Assembly: GCA_907165275.2 (NCBI GenBank)
Contig: OU015649.1
Coordinates: 11,128,001 to 11,192,000 of the forward strand
DNA length: 64,000 nucleotides
DNA from: Zygaena filipendulae
Taxonomy: Eukaryota; Arthropoda; Insecta; Lepidoptera; Zygaenidae
Reading direction: 5' to 3'
Position numbers and translations under genes: made by a program. Shown piece by piece: positions 1 through 11,855 of this stretch. Position 1 is the first letter of the stretch. Every line of letters begins with the position of its first letter. Below the pieces are notes generated by a model. It saw only the letters and a program-made list of their open reading frames with translations. It searched no databases and was not told the origin of the DNA.

Positions 1-3000
1 TGGTATTGACCTTGATATTGGTTCTGAGGGTAAGGCCTTTGTCCATATGATTGCGTTGGTCTAGTTGGTGTGGTTGACACTCCGGATGGTGGACGATATG
101 GCTGCTGCGCTGAACTGGGCACATCTGCTACGCTAGAGGGTGGATTGATAGGCCCTTGAGGAATACTTCCAGCGGCCAATTGGTGTGGAGGCTGAAACAA
201 TAAAATCAGTAAATTATAAGATCCTTCTTTGGAAGGATATTAGTATGATGTAAATAAGTTCCATTACAGACTCTTTGTGCTCAAAATGTGTAAGAATATT
301 TTATAGAGCTCATTATAGATAATTATGTATAAGCTACATGAAACAGATAGTGGTTTGGCCGGATACCGGATATTCGGCAAGCTACAAGGCCGGAGCGCCG
401 GATTTCCGGCAACCGGATATTCGGCCCTTTATCGTGTTACATGACGCGATCAATTTTGATTTGAATATAGGTGCGGTGAATGCTCAGAACAATAACTTAT
501 TTATTTATTTAAGTAAATATATATATTTTACATTCTAGGTTTTTTTGAAGGTGTTAAAAATCTTTGTAGGTTTATCCAATCACCGCCATTCGTCATCAAC
601 ACCACTTACTCAGTAACTAGACAAGGACCCTTACTCACTATGACCATAACACGCCGCGTTAAGATAAGACGCTCCAAAAAGTCTTTCTCTTGTAATCAAA
701 GAAGTTTAATTCCAAAAAAATACATTTACAACGTTGCTTATGGAGTAAAGAATAATAATTTTTAATATTTTATTAGTTAGAACATTTGGAAATGAGTTTT
801 TGGGACGCTCGTTATGGGCAAGGAATGTTGTTGGTCATAGTGAATAAGGGCCAAGGTCTTACTTATATACCTAAGCAACACTCAGAGCGCACCCTACAAA
901 TCACAATAGTAGTAGGTAACTACAGTGAATAGGATTGTTCTGAGGGTGAACGAAATTGGCAATATTCGGGCGTGTTCGGGAGTTATCGCACGTGAGCGGA
1001 GATCGAGACTACCCGGGGGGGTTCAAGTGTTATCGTCATAGTCGTGTCATAGTCACGCGTGTCAGTTTGTGTTTGTATCTCAGTTCGTTTGTTAATTCCA
1101 TTGTTTCTTCACTTGTCATCGTAATTTTTGTTGTGGTATGATTTGCCTTGTGTAAAATAATGAGAATTATTTCGATTTTACTATCCGATCCGGCTGGATA
1201 TTGAAAACAAGATCGGGTAGACCGGATACGGCAAAGCGTTCAAGGTCAAAGTGGGTGTCCATTAAGAATTTGCTCTTAGTAGGTTATTTTTCAATCTGGT
1301 GATGGATATCTCACTATCATGTCATGGATCATGAATATACACACAGTATATCATCCACAGGTAACAGTACCTTGGACAATACTTTATGGCGATGATATTG
1401 TTGTCGCCGCGAAAACTGCCACCCATCTTCAGGAACTGCTGAATACTTGGATACACGCCTTAGAAAATTACAGCCTGAGAGCAAGAGCAAAACTGAATAC
1501 ATGAAATGTTCCTTCAGTAGAAACACACGTACCGGAACTATCTTCATTGCATTAAGAAGACCTATCCCAACAGTACAAAAATTCAAATACATAGGCTCTA
1601 TGCTCACAAGTCACAACAGATGCCAACGTTGACGCTAATGTGACCCACAGGACCAGTGCAGCATTGCAAAAATGGTGCTAACGGGCATATTGTACGATCC
1701 ACGTATGCCTATAAAAATAAAAGAGAAAGTTTGTAAAACAGCAGTTCGCACAGCGCCTTTGTATGGCTCCGAATGCTGGATAATTAAGAAAAAACATGAA
1801 CAAAAAGTACATAAGAACGAAATTAAGATGCTTAGATGAGCTGGACGTGTAATCAAGCTTGATAAAATTCACAATTTGTCAGAGGAAGTTTTAAAATCGC
1901 CCAGCTTCAAATTTCTGCGGGAAATTCTGCCATTTTGACAAAAACTACGCAAGGGTGCTGTTTGCATCAGATTGAATGCGAAAAACACATAAATCGGCGA
2001 AAACAAACAACGGGTTTTTTTTGGAGAATATTCTGGCAAATTCGAGGTTCATTTACTTTATATGCTTGATTGGTTTATTAAAAACTTAAAATTTCAAAAT
2101 GCATGCAACAATTGCTTATTTTCACATATTTATTAAGCAAATAATAATGGACGGAATGTGGAGTCCTATAAAATAACGACATTCCGAATTCCGACCATTT
2201 TGGTCGTAAACAGGATTTTTGCACTTTGCAAATGAAGGTAATTATCTTTTGTACAGATTGTTTTGTGAGTATTTCGTATTCAGTTTTTCATTCCATATGC
2301 TATCCTTACATAATACACCTGTATGCGGCCTATGAAAACTTTAATGGATTCTTTGTAATTAAAGCTTTATTACACCAACATAGGTTTGGTCAGAATCAGG
2401 AGATACATTTTTTCTCCATGTCGCTGTTTCCGTCCAACTCGAGTGCTTTTGGTTTTAGAGTGCTTAAGAGTGTTTATTTCAGGTGCATCATCATGAATAA
2501 AAAGGGGATTAAAGTATTTGCAGCAGAACATACAAAAGCACTACAAGACCTACATGAGAAGAAGATGAGCATAAATAAGCCTGCTAAACAATTATACAAC
2601 ATTCCAATAAATGAATATATGTATGTAGTTAATTATGAAAATTATTAATGGTTCCTTAATTTGTATTTTATTTTGTGTACATTTATTGCTTCTTTCTTTC
2701 GTGCATGCTGTGGCAACCCATAATTGAGGCAGCACCATAATTTTTCTATTATAATATCCAATATGATATCACTACCAATGTTACGGTGTATGCTTTGTTG
2801 GTCATTCTTTTGAATAAATAAATAAATGAATAATGATCTCATGAAAAACAGTATTTCTTTTTTTTGTTATAGAGGATTGACATGATGTGGTGATCAGCAT
2901 GGAGTTTTTTTTTAAAAAGGTCAAGATCCTAGACAAAAAAAACTGCTGAGTTCATAGATAATGTGATTTTATATGAAACAGATTTTATGTTTTTTTGAAA

Positions 3001-4481
3001 TGAAGTACTACTACTACTTTTGTTATTTCTGTGCCAATATTATCTAATTTTCGTCAAATATCGACAGTACTATTTCATGTTCCTAATAAATTATAACCCT
3101 AATATAAAATAGTTGTTTTCATACGAATTTCCACCATGTTTTTTAAGCTGTAAGGTTGTTTTAATGGGAGAGATACGGCTGGTCGGAATCTAGCTACCCA
3201 GTGGTCGGATACAAGGATATTTGTAGTCAGTCAGTCGGAAAACGGTGCTTCGGCTTATTTTCAGATGTTACAGTTTAATACCAAATATAGGAGGAAAACA
3301 GTCATTATAAGCTACAATTATGTTCATTATTTAAAATAAGAGTATGTAATCTTTCAGAAAAGCTATATTTTTATAAACTACTGAGTATTTTTTTTATATT
3401 TGGATGGATACATTTTGCCATAATATTATGCTTTAGTGGTCGGAATTTGGTGCCTTTGCGTTACTGCAGTTTGGCAAGTAACCTTAAAAGTTGACACATT
3501 TAATAAGGATTCCAAAATGGTATAGCTACATTATTTCTTAGATTACAGGAAAAAAAAAATTTTTTCTTCAAGAATCCCAGTAAAAAAAAAAATATATATC
3601 TACTAAAAATGATTTTAATGTAACCAAAGCTAGATTTTAGTTGGAGTGAGAGGAAGAATCATTCCATAAGTGTAAGTGAGACCAATAGTGACACTTTATA
3701 AATACAAAATTTCAAGCGCTATGCCCGTGCCTGCATGTCAATGTCCGATTCGATTTTTTTGCTACGAGTGGCATATAATGCCAAGTATTGTATTATAAAT
3801 GATTTAGACATGCACTAGTAAAATTGAAAAAATCTAGCCTATAGTAAAACATGGTGTGATCGATTCGGAAGTCGATTCTGAACAAATTACTTTATAGTTT
3901 TCAGTCAATTCATTAACACATTGTATATTCATATTTCTACTAGGTAGGTATATAAGTATGATAATTTTTTTAATCAAGATTAGAGAAGAATTTTGTAAGC
4001 TCTAGTCCTATAAAAATTTAAATTTGAGATTTAGGCACAGAAGAAACAATGGATTAATAAGATTTTTTTTGAAATGTGTTATTACTTAATTTATTTCTAA
4101 AATAAATTTCTATTTAATGATGAGCAATATTTTATGGTCTTTCAATTCTATTTCTACATAATAGATAGTTACTTAGATTTGAGAAAGACATGTGAGTGAT
4201 CATTTAACAAACCCATTTTTTATTTTATGGTACATACTAAATACTAATAATCTACTAACCTGTAAGAGTGCTTGCATGTTGTGATTAGCATCAGCTGCGG
4301 ATGCTAAGAAGACAAGATTTCTGTGAAGAACTTGCTGATATTGTTGACATTCATTTTGTTGCCCCTTTGCCTGGTACTCTTGAATAGTTTGTATTAAATG
4401 AGCATTCTCATCCAACATTTTTTGAATTTGAGCAGGGCTCAAAGATGGTCGATTGCCACGAGGGGCAAAAGCGACAGACAT
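1..4481 (-). CDS. SS18: SS18/SYT-like transcriptional co-activator, 5' part (two exons, runs off left edge)
   Basis: Two exons are visible: 4260-4481 (start codon, 74 codons, phase 0) and 1-191 (continues beyond the window). Exon 1 begins MSVAFAPRGNRPSLSPAQIQ and continues through KMLDEN, HLIQTI, QQYQQVLHRNLVFLA and DANHNMQALLQ. This is the N-terminal SNH domain of SS18/SYT and CREST, which in animals binds the SWI/SNF (BAF) ATPase complex. The junction CTCTTACAG/gttagt joins in frame to ttgtttcag/CCTCCACAC. The second exon is rich in Pro, Gln, Ser and Tyr, with repeated QYQGQY-like and QRPYPQNQ stretches, as expected of the QPGY transactivation region. The protein should act in the nucleus as a co-activator without a DNA-binding domain. 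The 3' half is outside the window, so SS18 cannot be separated from SS18L1/CREST; many insects have one copy. The intron is AT-rich and holds a LINE relic and small repeats. Confidence 0.9.
590..870. repeat. Imperfect inverted repeat (MITE-like)
   Basis: Left side about 620-665 (CCCTTACTCACTATGACCAT, GCCGCG) pairs imperfectly with about 808-860 (ACGCTCGTTATGGGC, GGTCATAGTGAATAAGGG). A related GGAACGCGCGTTATGGGGAG block recurs near 20237. There is no ORF. The flank at 340-435 holds repeated CCGGATATTCGG palindromes of unknown meaning. Confidence 0.4.
1335..1875 (+). pseudogene. RTE-like non-LTR retrotransposon relic (reverse transcriptase C-terminal part)
   Basis: Frame-shifted pieces read TILYGDDIVVAAKTATHLQE (a YADD-type active-site box, here YGDD), then KTEYMKCSFSRNTRTG, FKYIGSMLTS, and, around 1650-1860, KVCKTAVRTAPLYGSECW and IKMLR-AGRVIKLDKIHN. 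These are the order and motifs of the C-terminal RT region of RTE/BovB-like LINEs. At least two frameshifts and a stop make it dead. It lies in the SS18 intron. Confidence 0.7.
2655..2835 (+). repeat. Interspersed repeat with AATAAATAAATAAATGAATA tail
   Basis: The block ends in an (AATA)-type tail and recurs in reverse orientation at 54335-54490 (shared: TATTATAATATCCAATATGA and CATGCTGTGG/CAGCATGTACGAAAGAAAG). The tail suggests a LINE or SINE 3' end. The rest of 1876-4200 (SS18 intron) shows no gene. Confidence 0.6.
3700..3945 (+). repeat. Interspersed repeat, uninterrupted copy
   Basis: This is the same family as 50025-50192 plus 51708-51745 (shared TGTATTATAAAT.ATTTAGACA, GTGATCGATTCG, AGTTTTCAGT.AATTCATTAACAC). 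It shows the empty site of the 1.5-kb foldback element inserted in the other copy. Confidence 0.65.
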
Positions 4482-4843
4482 TTTTAATCAAAATAAAACA
4501 ACGGCGAAGTACAAACTATATCACAAACAAAATCTCACTCTTGCCAATGAGTCACAAGTCACAACACAGTGATTATAAATTATCTTTGAGTCTGACTGAG
4601 AGACTAGAAATTAGAATTACTAGCGTCTAGCACAAATACTAAAGCCAGGAATGACAAACAAAAAGTGGATGTTTGCTTTGCGTTCGTAGGTAATGCCTGG
4701 GTAATGCTTAAAGTCTTTTAAGTCTGGCTTTAAAAAGTGAAAGTGGCCGAGTGTAAAACGTAGTGATTAATTGCTCAGTGGCCGACCAAAGAGTATATAA
4801 CCACTACGTTTTGGCCGACTGCCGAGTACCCAATGCCCATAGG

Positions 4844-4866
4844 CACGTAGTGATTACCTTCTCTCT
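4844..4866 (+). mobile_element. 23-bp micro-insertion, copy 1
   Basis: The core GTAGTGATTACCTTCTCTCT is flanked by GCCCATAGG (4835-4843) and GACCATAGG (4867-4875), a 9-bp direct repeat with one mismatch. It lies in the intergenic region between the divergent SS18 and POGLUT2 genes. Confidence 0.65.
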
Positions 4867-4983
4867 GACCATAGGTACCACACCACAAATTAACTAGACT
4901 TATATAGGTACCTCAGAGGGCTTTGTGAAATGTGAATGTGATTTGACTTTTGAGTGAGATCCAAAGAGTACAATTTTTTTTCT

Positions 4984-5117
4984 AGAGAGAAGGTAATCAC
5001 CACGCTCAAGCGCGCTCCACATTCGCGCGCGAAGCCGCGAAACACCCGCGAACCATGATACCACACTTATAGTTCGCGGGTGTTTCGCGGCTTCGCGCGC
5101 GAATGTGGAGAGCGCTT
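4984..5117. repeat. GC-rich perfect hairpin with adjoining micro-insertion-like core
   Basis: AGAGAGAAGGTAATCACCAC (4984 onward, one mismatch to the core) is followed by two 46-bp arms at 5008-5053 and 5072-5117. The arms include TTCGCGCGCGAAGCCGCGAA and have one mismatch. The 18-nt loop begins CATGATACC. The hairpin is strikingly GC-rich and CpG-dense for its AT-rich surroundings. No coding potential is credible. Confidence 0.8.
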
Positions 5118-5220
5118 AAGATCTTTGATTTGTCCTATAGTTCATTTTTCTTTTTTATGGATTTTTGCAATTCGCATTACATTGAGCCAGTTTCAAGAAA
5201 AACTAATTAGATCAATATGT

Positions 5221-5278
5221 CAACCATCCATCCATTCATCCATTCATTCATCCATTCATCCATCCATCCATTCATTCT
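5221..5278 (+). repeat. ATCC/ATTC microsatellite
   Basis: About 14 tandem copies of CATC/CATT tetramers lie inside a repeat whose relative is at 24790-26600. Confidence 0.85.
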
Positions 5279-5303
5279 TACAAACTTTCGCGTGTTTATA
5301 ATA

Positions 5304-5326
5304 AACGTAGTGATTACCTTCTCTCT
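5304..5326 (+). mobile_element. 23-bp micro-insertion, copy 2
   Basis: The same core GTAGTGATTACCTTCTCTCT is flanked by perfect 10-bp direct repeats GTTTATAATA at 5294-5303 and 5327-5336. Removing the insert and one repeat restores a plain GTGTTTATAATATTAG sequence. Confidence 0.75.
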
Positions 5327-6284
5327 GTTTATAATATTAGTAGGATTTCTATTGAAATGCTTTGTTGTAGCTTGCAAAAATTTCTTGTATCACTTGGAGG
5401 AAACCGAAAAAAATGAAATCAGCTCGAAATGTCATATATCTTTTTGAGCACATAAATAACCGTCACGTTGAAAATTATTGTCCAATACAGCACCAAACAC
5501 AACAAAATCCATTTAATCCATTTTTAAGCTCCAAATTGACGGTCAGTTTGGATGTCATCCATGGCAGTATTCAGTAATCCTCACCCCGTGTGCCGTGCCC
5601 TTCGAAGAATAACTAAAGCATAGAAGGAGACTAAATTTAACTAATATAGTCATCTCTATTTTCTTATACACTCATAACAGCATTAGAAAGAGACAGATAT
5701 AGGTTGCTCAAAATGCAAAATGAAGCCAAGCAAACGTCAATTTGGTTACCTTGGCTACCTTTATGATACTAAATTTAAAAGCTACATAAAGTCTCGGGTT
5801 TTTGTCTATAACTTTGTTCGCATTTTTTCGTATAATACTGCAATAGTGCTTCCAAAAATAAACTATCGATAGAGCTAGCGTCATCTAAATTATTGCATAA
5901 TTTTTCTAAAGAAAGAACAATGGCCAAATTTCTATAGGAGCTGGACTTGACTTTTATTTTTCATGTCCCAAAATAAAATATAGTTAGATTGATTTGTTTT
6001 TATGTTGTAAATACCATCCCGTTTAAAAATCATATTTAAATAGCCACGATTTTTTAAAATAACATCAACAATACATTTGAGGTTAGAATCAACAACTACC
6101 TTTTACCCGACCTAAAAGTGTAGTTAGCAAAGAAATAAGCATAGAAATAATGTAGTTAGCGATAGCGATAGTTACAAGTGGTATATAAGTTTAGTTTATA
6201 ATATTATAGTTTATAATATTAGTAGGAAGTAGAATGAGTTGATCAGACAGAAGTGAGTTCTTTATTTCAGCTAAGCATATATGT

Positions 6285-6870
6285 ATATATATCACCCTTC
6301 TTCACTCTTTAGACTTCCAAATTTATAAAATCCTACTAGACTTTCTTACTTTTAACGACATTAAATTATGACTTATTATTTGTTCATATTTTCTTATTTA
6401 TTTAAGTATAAGTATATAATTTCTGTCTTGTTCCATTTTCCATAGTTCATCCCATTTCACTATTCTTATTACAACGAACGCCCAAAATTTTCGCACGATC
6501 ATTTTAAATTCTATTTGCAAATTAAATTAACGCGACACTGGCACAATGTCATTAATTGACAAATTCCGCTCCCCACATCCATCATCACCCTTCTTCACTC
6601 AGACTTCCAAATTTATAAAATCCTAGTAGACTTTTTTACTTTTAACGACATTAAATTATGACTTATTATTCGTTCATATTCTCTTATTTATTTAAGTATA
6701 AGTATATAACTCGGAAGAATAACTAAGCATATAATTTCTGTCTTGTTCCATTTTACATGGTTCATCCCATTTCACTATTCTTATTACAACGAACGCCCAT
6801 TTAGCTCGTTCATTTTACTTAAATTCTATTAGCAAATTAAATTAACGCGATACTGGCAACAATGCCATTA
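6285..6870 (+). repeat. Direct duplication of about 295 bp
   Basis: The block starting CACCCTTCTTCACTC at about 6292 recurs at about 6587. Both copies contain TTTAACGACATTAAATTATG and ATTACAACGAACGCCCA, with small indels. It is upstream of POGLUT2 and non-coding. Confidence 0.75.
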
Positions 6871-6939
6871 ATGACAATTGCCATTAAAAAAAAAATTAAG
6901 ATGTAATTGTTCAGTAAACCAGAGTCCGACGCACAAATT

Positions 6940-6965
6940 TAAAACGTAGTGATTACCTTCTCTCT
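6940..6965 (+). mobile_element. 26-bp micro-insertion, copy 3
   Basis: TAAAAC plus the same GTAGTGATTACCTTCTCTCT core (overlapping by position) is flanked by perfect 9-bp direct repeats GCACAAATT at 6931-6939 and 6966-6974. It lies 68 bp upstream of the POGLUT2 start codon, so probably in the promoter or 5' UTR. Confidence 0.75.
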
Positions 6966-7032
6966 GCACAAATTAATAAATAAGACTTATGTCCGACGTG
7001 ACCACCGAACAAATTCCGAAAAGAAAAAAAAT

Positions 7033-10000
7033 ATGCCTGCTGCAACGAAAATTCAAACTTTGTTGTTGTTTCTTATTCTTCTAAATGTTTTTTACAAAAT
7101 TATAGCAACTTCACAGCATGTTTATGTTTCTGGTCCCGGATTACGACCACAGCATATTGTTCTTCCGGCGAGATATTTTTTTGTTAATTTTACAAATGTA
7201 AATGAGCAAACGTAAGTGAAAATTAAATTTTTGTGACTTGTGAGATACCTACCTTTTTAGGTAATTTATCAAAACCAACGTCAATGAATGTATTTGGGGT
7301 TTACTCATTCCTTCCCCGTGTGTTTTATTCGTACCTAGCTTACTATTATGATAATTGAAGATTTAATTACTTACTAGCTCAGACGAAATAAAATTTCGAC
7401 TGAACTATTTCTAACTAGCTGTGCCCCGCGGTTTCACCCGCGGTAATTTCGGAGTTCCCGCTAGAATTCCGGGATAATTCCCTATGTCCTTCTCTGTACT
7501 CCTGAAAACGTGCATGCCAAATTTCATCCAAATCCGTTCAGCCGTTTTTGTGTGATTGAGTGACAAACATCCACACTTTCACATTTATAATATAACTAGT
7601 TGTGCCCCGCGGTTTCACCCGCGTTAATTTCAGAGTTCCTGCAGGAATTCCGAGATAAAAAGTACCCTATGTGTTAATCTGATGTATAAGCTATATTATT
7701 GTAAAGTTTCATTTAAATCCATTGAGTAGTTTTTGCGTGAAAGAGTAACAAACATCTATCCAATTGCAATTTGTGCAATTTCAGGTATTCTAATGATTGG
7801 AGTAATAACTTCGCAGTAGAAATAAAAGGCAGATCAAGTAATATGAGGAACCAGTGCCGAGTTTGGGTGAACAAACTTGATCGTAAAGATGGCACATTTA
7901 TTGTACGGTACAAAATTTACGAAACTTGTTACAATTTAACAATAGGTATATATTATAATAGCAAACACATACCAGGTTCACCTTATATCTTTAAAGGTAA
8001 GTAATATTTATAATAGCAAATTATGTGTTGTGCATGTGTAATATATTATTTTCTTTATTATAAGCACATTACCAGTTAAACTGCTAGTTTATTAACATGC
8101 ACTGTTGCCTCATGTAATATTTTTCATTGCACCTAGTCAGTATTATGTAAAAACAAAATACATATTTGCTTCAGTAATCATTCGTTTTCCCTGTCATTCC
8201 CAGACTCCCTGCCTCAAATATCCCCAACAATGATAAATGGGAAATCTTGTATGAATATTACTCTAATATTTTCACTTGTCAGCACCTTAGTCCTGTGGGT
8301 TTTCTCATGAGATTTAATGTCAGTCAAGTATATTGTGTGAGATTCATTCCATCAAGTTTGGCAGCTAGTGAGCTTTACCCTTTTTATACATGCCTTCAAT
8401 CTGTTTTTCAGAACCAATTCAGCCAGATCAGTGTGATTGCCCTGACAAAGATTTCATTTCATGGTTGCAAAAATATGGTTGTCCTGTTCACTATGATCAA
8501 ATAGACAATGATCTTAAACTGTTCAATAACATTGATATGAAAATACTTGTAAAAAAAACAATAGAAAGTTATCACAAGCCAGAAAGTGTGAGTTTTTGTC
8601 ATTATGTTATAAAAAATAACGAAATACACAGAAATTGCTATGGAAAATATGTTGGATTTAATATGTTTGCTGACAATATTTTCTTATCTCTCACTAGAAA
8701 AGTAGTACTCCCTGATATGGAACTGGTTATAAATCTAGGAGATTGGCCCTTGATTCACAAGAGCCATGAACCATTGCCTGTTTTCTCATGGTGTGGTAGT
8801 GATGACACTACTGATATTGTTATGCCAACTTATGATATAACAGAGTCTACATTAGAAAATATGGGAAGGTAAAGAAATATGTTAAGAAGCTTTTAAGGTT
8901 GATCACTCTTATATCAAACAATTTTAAAAATCAAGATTGCAGGAGAATATCCATAAGGTTTTGTTATTTTTACAGAGTTACTCTTGACATACTATCAATT
9001 CAAGGAGGCATTGAGCTGGAATGGTCCAAGAGAGAGTCCCGCGCGTTTTGGCGCGGCCGAGACTCACGCTCGGAGCGACTCAAATTAGTTGACATCGCCC
9101 GCGCTACTCCTGACCTATTTAACGTGTCTCTCACAAATTTCTTCTTCTTTCGTGACAAAGAGGAACAATATGGACCTAAACTACCACATATATCTTTTTT
9201 CAAATTTTTTGATGTAAGTTAACAATTTGTTTAATCTTACTGCACCCGATTCAAGTATGTAAGTGCTGATACTAATTTCCTTAACTCCTTTTTATGACAT
9301 CGTCGCAGATACGCGATGGATACTTATTAATTCATAGGAACTGAATTCGATTTTGTTAAAAGTTCAAACATCACCACTAGCATGGCAGTGGTTGCAACTA
9401 GCAACGCAGCGGCAACCGCAACAAACCAGCTAGTACTAGCTAAGCTAGCTAGGCAAGCTAGACAAATTTTAATGTGTAGGCTACACATTAAAGTTTCCCC
9501 TTACAAAATATATTGCCTCAGGGTTTTTATTTAAAAAAAAAAACAATACCACGTCTCGTAAGTGCCAAGGTTGCTACCTTAGTAAATTACGACAGAGTAA
9601 ATTAAATAAGTTCTCGTTCAATCTCAGTGCTTCTCTGTATATCTGTATGCATCTCCGTCGTAAGTCTCGGAGAAACTGGACACGTGTCATGGAAGGAACG
9701 GTTACAAGTCGCACAGTGGATACATCTCCGTCCTTCCTAATCGTCAACAAACTTTACGATAGTCACGAAACGAAATAATAATATACGAAAGTCCTCTGTT
9801 AGTATTTATTTTCGTCTTCCATAATAACACAAACAAACCACGAAATACATGGATTTTTGCCGCACATAGTCTTGGAAGTATTTTATCCGCCATTTGTCAA
9901 TTTATACATATCTTGTCTTCGGGTCTGCGGCCTGATGGAACGTATTTCGTATGCGGCACCAGAGAGAAGGTAATCACTACGTGTGCGCGTGCGTGTGTGT

Positions 10001-11002
10001 GACTCCATTATACTTCTCTTTGACTGAGATGCATTCTACCGTAATTTTACCAATTTCAGTCAGATTTTATACATATTTATATTTACAAGTATGTGTTGAT
10101 CAGTATGCGCCACGCGGCTTTAGTTGGCCCAGAGATGATGTATATTCTATATATCTTTTATTTTAGTACAAATACCAAATTAATGTGGATGGGACAGTAG
10201 CTGCTTATCGACTACCTTATCTATTAGCTGGAGGAGGCATGGTTTTAAAGCAAGATTCGCCCTACTATGAACACTTCTACAAAAAGCTGAGTCCATGGAA
10301 AGATTATGTTCCTATAGCTCGAGATTTATCCGATTTAAAAGACAAAATATTGTGGGCGCGTGATAACGACGATGAAGCCCATGATATTGCGAAAAATGCC
10401 AGAAAATTCGCTACTGAAAATTTACTTCCTCAACATATTATTTGTTATCATGCAGTATTGTTTTCTGTAAGTACCTGGATGTCCGGTATTTTTAACCGAC
10501 TTCCCAAAAAGGAGGAGGTTCTCATTCGTTCGTCGTTCATTCGACGCGTATGTTTTTTTATTAGGTTAATTTTACATTTTTTACGTAGGTAAGTATATAT
10601 TTTTATCATCGCAGTTTAAAAACGCCATCCAGTAGCTTTAGTGTTGCTGTGTCGGTAAAGCAGTACTAAACACTCATTTTTCATTGCCTGAAAACATGGG
10701 TAAAACAACGTTGTCTAAAAGTGAAACCTAGCTAGATCGACTAATCGCCCCTGAAACCCCCTGCATACTAAATTCTTAAAAATCGTTGGAGCAGTGTCCC
10801 AGATTCATATTATATACATGCTCGTTTAAAGGAAGTAGATAAATAGATTATACAATATGCGTTAATTTTTATCTGTCTACAGGAATGGAGTAAAAGAATT
10901 GCAAGTGAAGTTTTGGTTCGTGAAGGCATGACTCATGTTCCTCAGCCGTCATACAGTTGTGACTGTAAACATAAGCAAGATAGTAAGCATGAAGAATTAT
11001 GA
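7033..11002 (+). CDS. POGLUT2: Protein O-glucosyltransferase 2/3-like (KDEL motif-containing protein), complete
   Basis: Exons: 7033-7211, 7785-7996, 8412-8868, 8976-9213, 10167-10466, 10883-11002. All have GT-AG junctions and keep frame, giving 501 aa, about the length of human POGLUT2 as I recall it. The start at 7033 gives a hydrophobic signal peptide (LLLFLILLNVF). Residues about 28-140 form a filamin-type Ig repeat (VYVSGPGL; IYYNSKHIPGSPYIFKG). Residues about 145-480 form the CAP10 glucosyltransferase domain, with DCPDKDF, MELVINLGDWPL, FSWCGSDDT, ESRAFWRGRDSR, PHISFFKFFDYKYQINVDG and AAYRLPYLLAGGG. The C-terminus is KHEEL, a KDEL-like ER-retrieval signal. The family transfers glucose from UDP-glucose to serine in EGF repeats, such as those of Notch, in the ER lumen. 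AATAAA lies at 11139. POGLUT2 versus POGLUT3 cannot be decided because invertebrates often have one ancestral copy. Intron 1 holds two interspersed repeats; intron 4 holds a short GTAATCAC insertion. Confidence 0.93.
7414..7760 (+). repeat. Two tandem CCCGCGGTTTCACCCGCG repeats in POGLUT2 intron 1
   Basis: Each begins CTAGCTGTGCCCCGCGGTTT or a close variant and runs about 180 bp through GGAGTTCCCGC and a TTTCATCCAAATCCGTTCAG-type block to a TTTATAATAT end. The second copy lies against the exon 2 acceptor region. This is the commonest repeat in the window; its class (SINE-like or LINE 3' end) is not clear from sequence alone. Confidence 0.75.
9961..9982 (-). repeat. Micro-insertion core, copy 4 (no clear TSD)
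   Basis: The reverse complement of the same core (AGAGAGAAGGTAATCACTAC) lies in POGLUT2 intron 4, directly before a GT-rich microsatellite. I see no convincing flanking duplication. Confidence 0.5.
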
Positions 11003-11138
11003 GAGATAAAAATAATATTGAATTAAAATAATATATTCGCATCATAAATTATGATAAAACTTTACTAAAAATGATAATTATAACAATAATATATTTTATA
11101 TGTTAATTTTAAAGCTAATCTGGAGCTAATATACAATC

Positions 11139-11144
11139 AATAAA
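11139..11144 (+). terminator. POGLUT2 polyadenylation signal
   Basis: A canonical AATAAA lies 137 nt after the stop codon. The following 11.2-11.85 kb contains degenerate copies of the CCCGCG repeat and a tRNA-like SINE trace (GATCGAACTTGCGACACTT near 11660) but no gene. Confidence 0.6.
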
Positions 11145-11855
11145 TATTCTATCTTCTTCTTTATAAATAAAAAATGCATGTTTGTCCTCTATGCGTTTCT
11201 AAACCATTGGTCCGATTGTGATGAATCTGATTTCATTCGGAATTCCGAAACTCACGCGGGTGAATCTCCGAAACTGTTGGACCAATTTTGACGGGACTTT
11301 CACGGCAAATTAGCTGATGTTATAAGGAGTAAATTAGGCTACTTTGGAGTTCCCGCAATGGTTAAAGTATCGCTTACTTGCGGTTTCTATTCGCTACAAG
11401 CGTCAATAACAAAACCACTGGACGCTTCACGCTAATGTTCATTTGCTCACATTACAATTTGATGCCTTTTAGCTTGGACGTTACACAACGCCAACTAGTC
11501 ACAAACTAAGCAAAGCTTCTAATACTGATTGACAGAAAGTTAATATAAAACTACTACTATTTATAATACTGTAAATACTAAATACATAAGATAAATGCTA
11601 GAAATTTACGAAGACTGGTAAACTCAAATGTCCATCACATAAATGTTAATCGTGACACGAAGATCGAACTTGCGACACTTGAAGCTAAGCTTGAAGTGGC
11701 GGTCAGGTTTGTTGACCATTAGACCGCGCTACATACAAGCGAGTATGTCTACTACAGGCGGCCGGCTTGCCCGCGCCCCGCACACGTGCAGTGTGTGCAT
11801 TTTTCGGAGTTCGCGTCGAGACGCAGCGAGCGACGAAGTTTGAGTTCAAAATTGA

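Noticed and set aside
2226..2648. 140-aa plus-strand frame in the SS18 intron
   Set aside because: AT-rich composition, no domain, and it uses a non-ATG-like context; no support as a gene.
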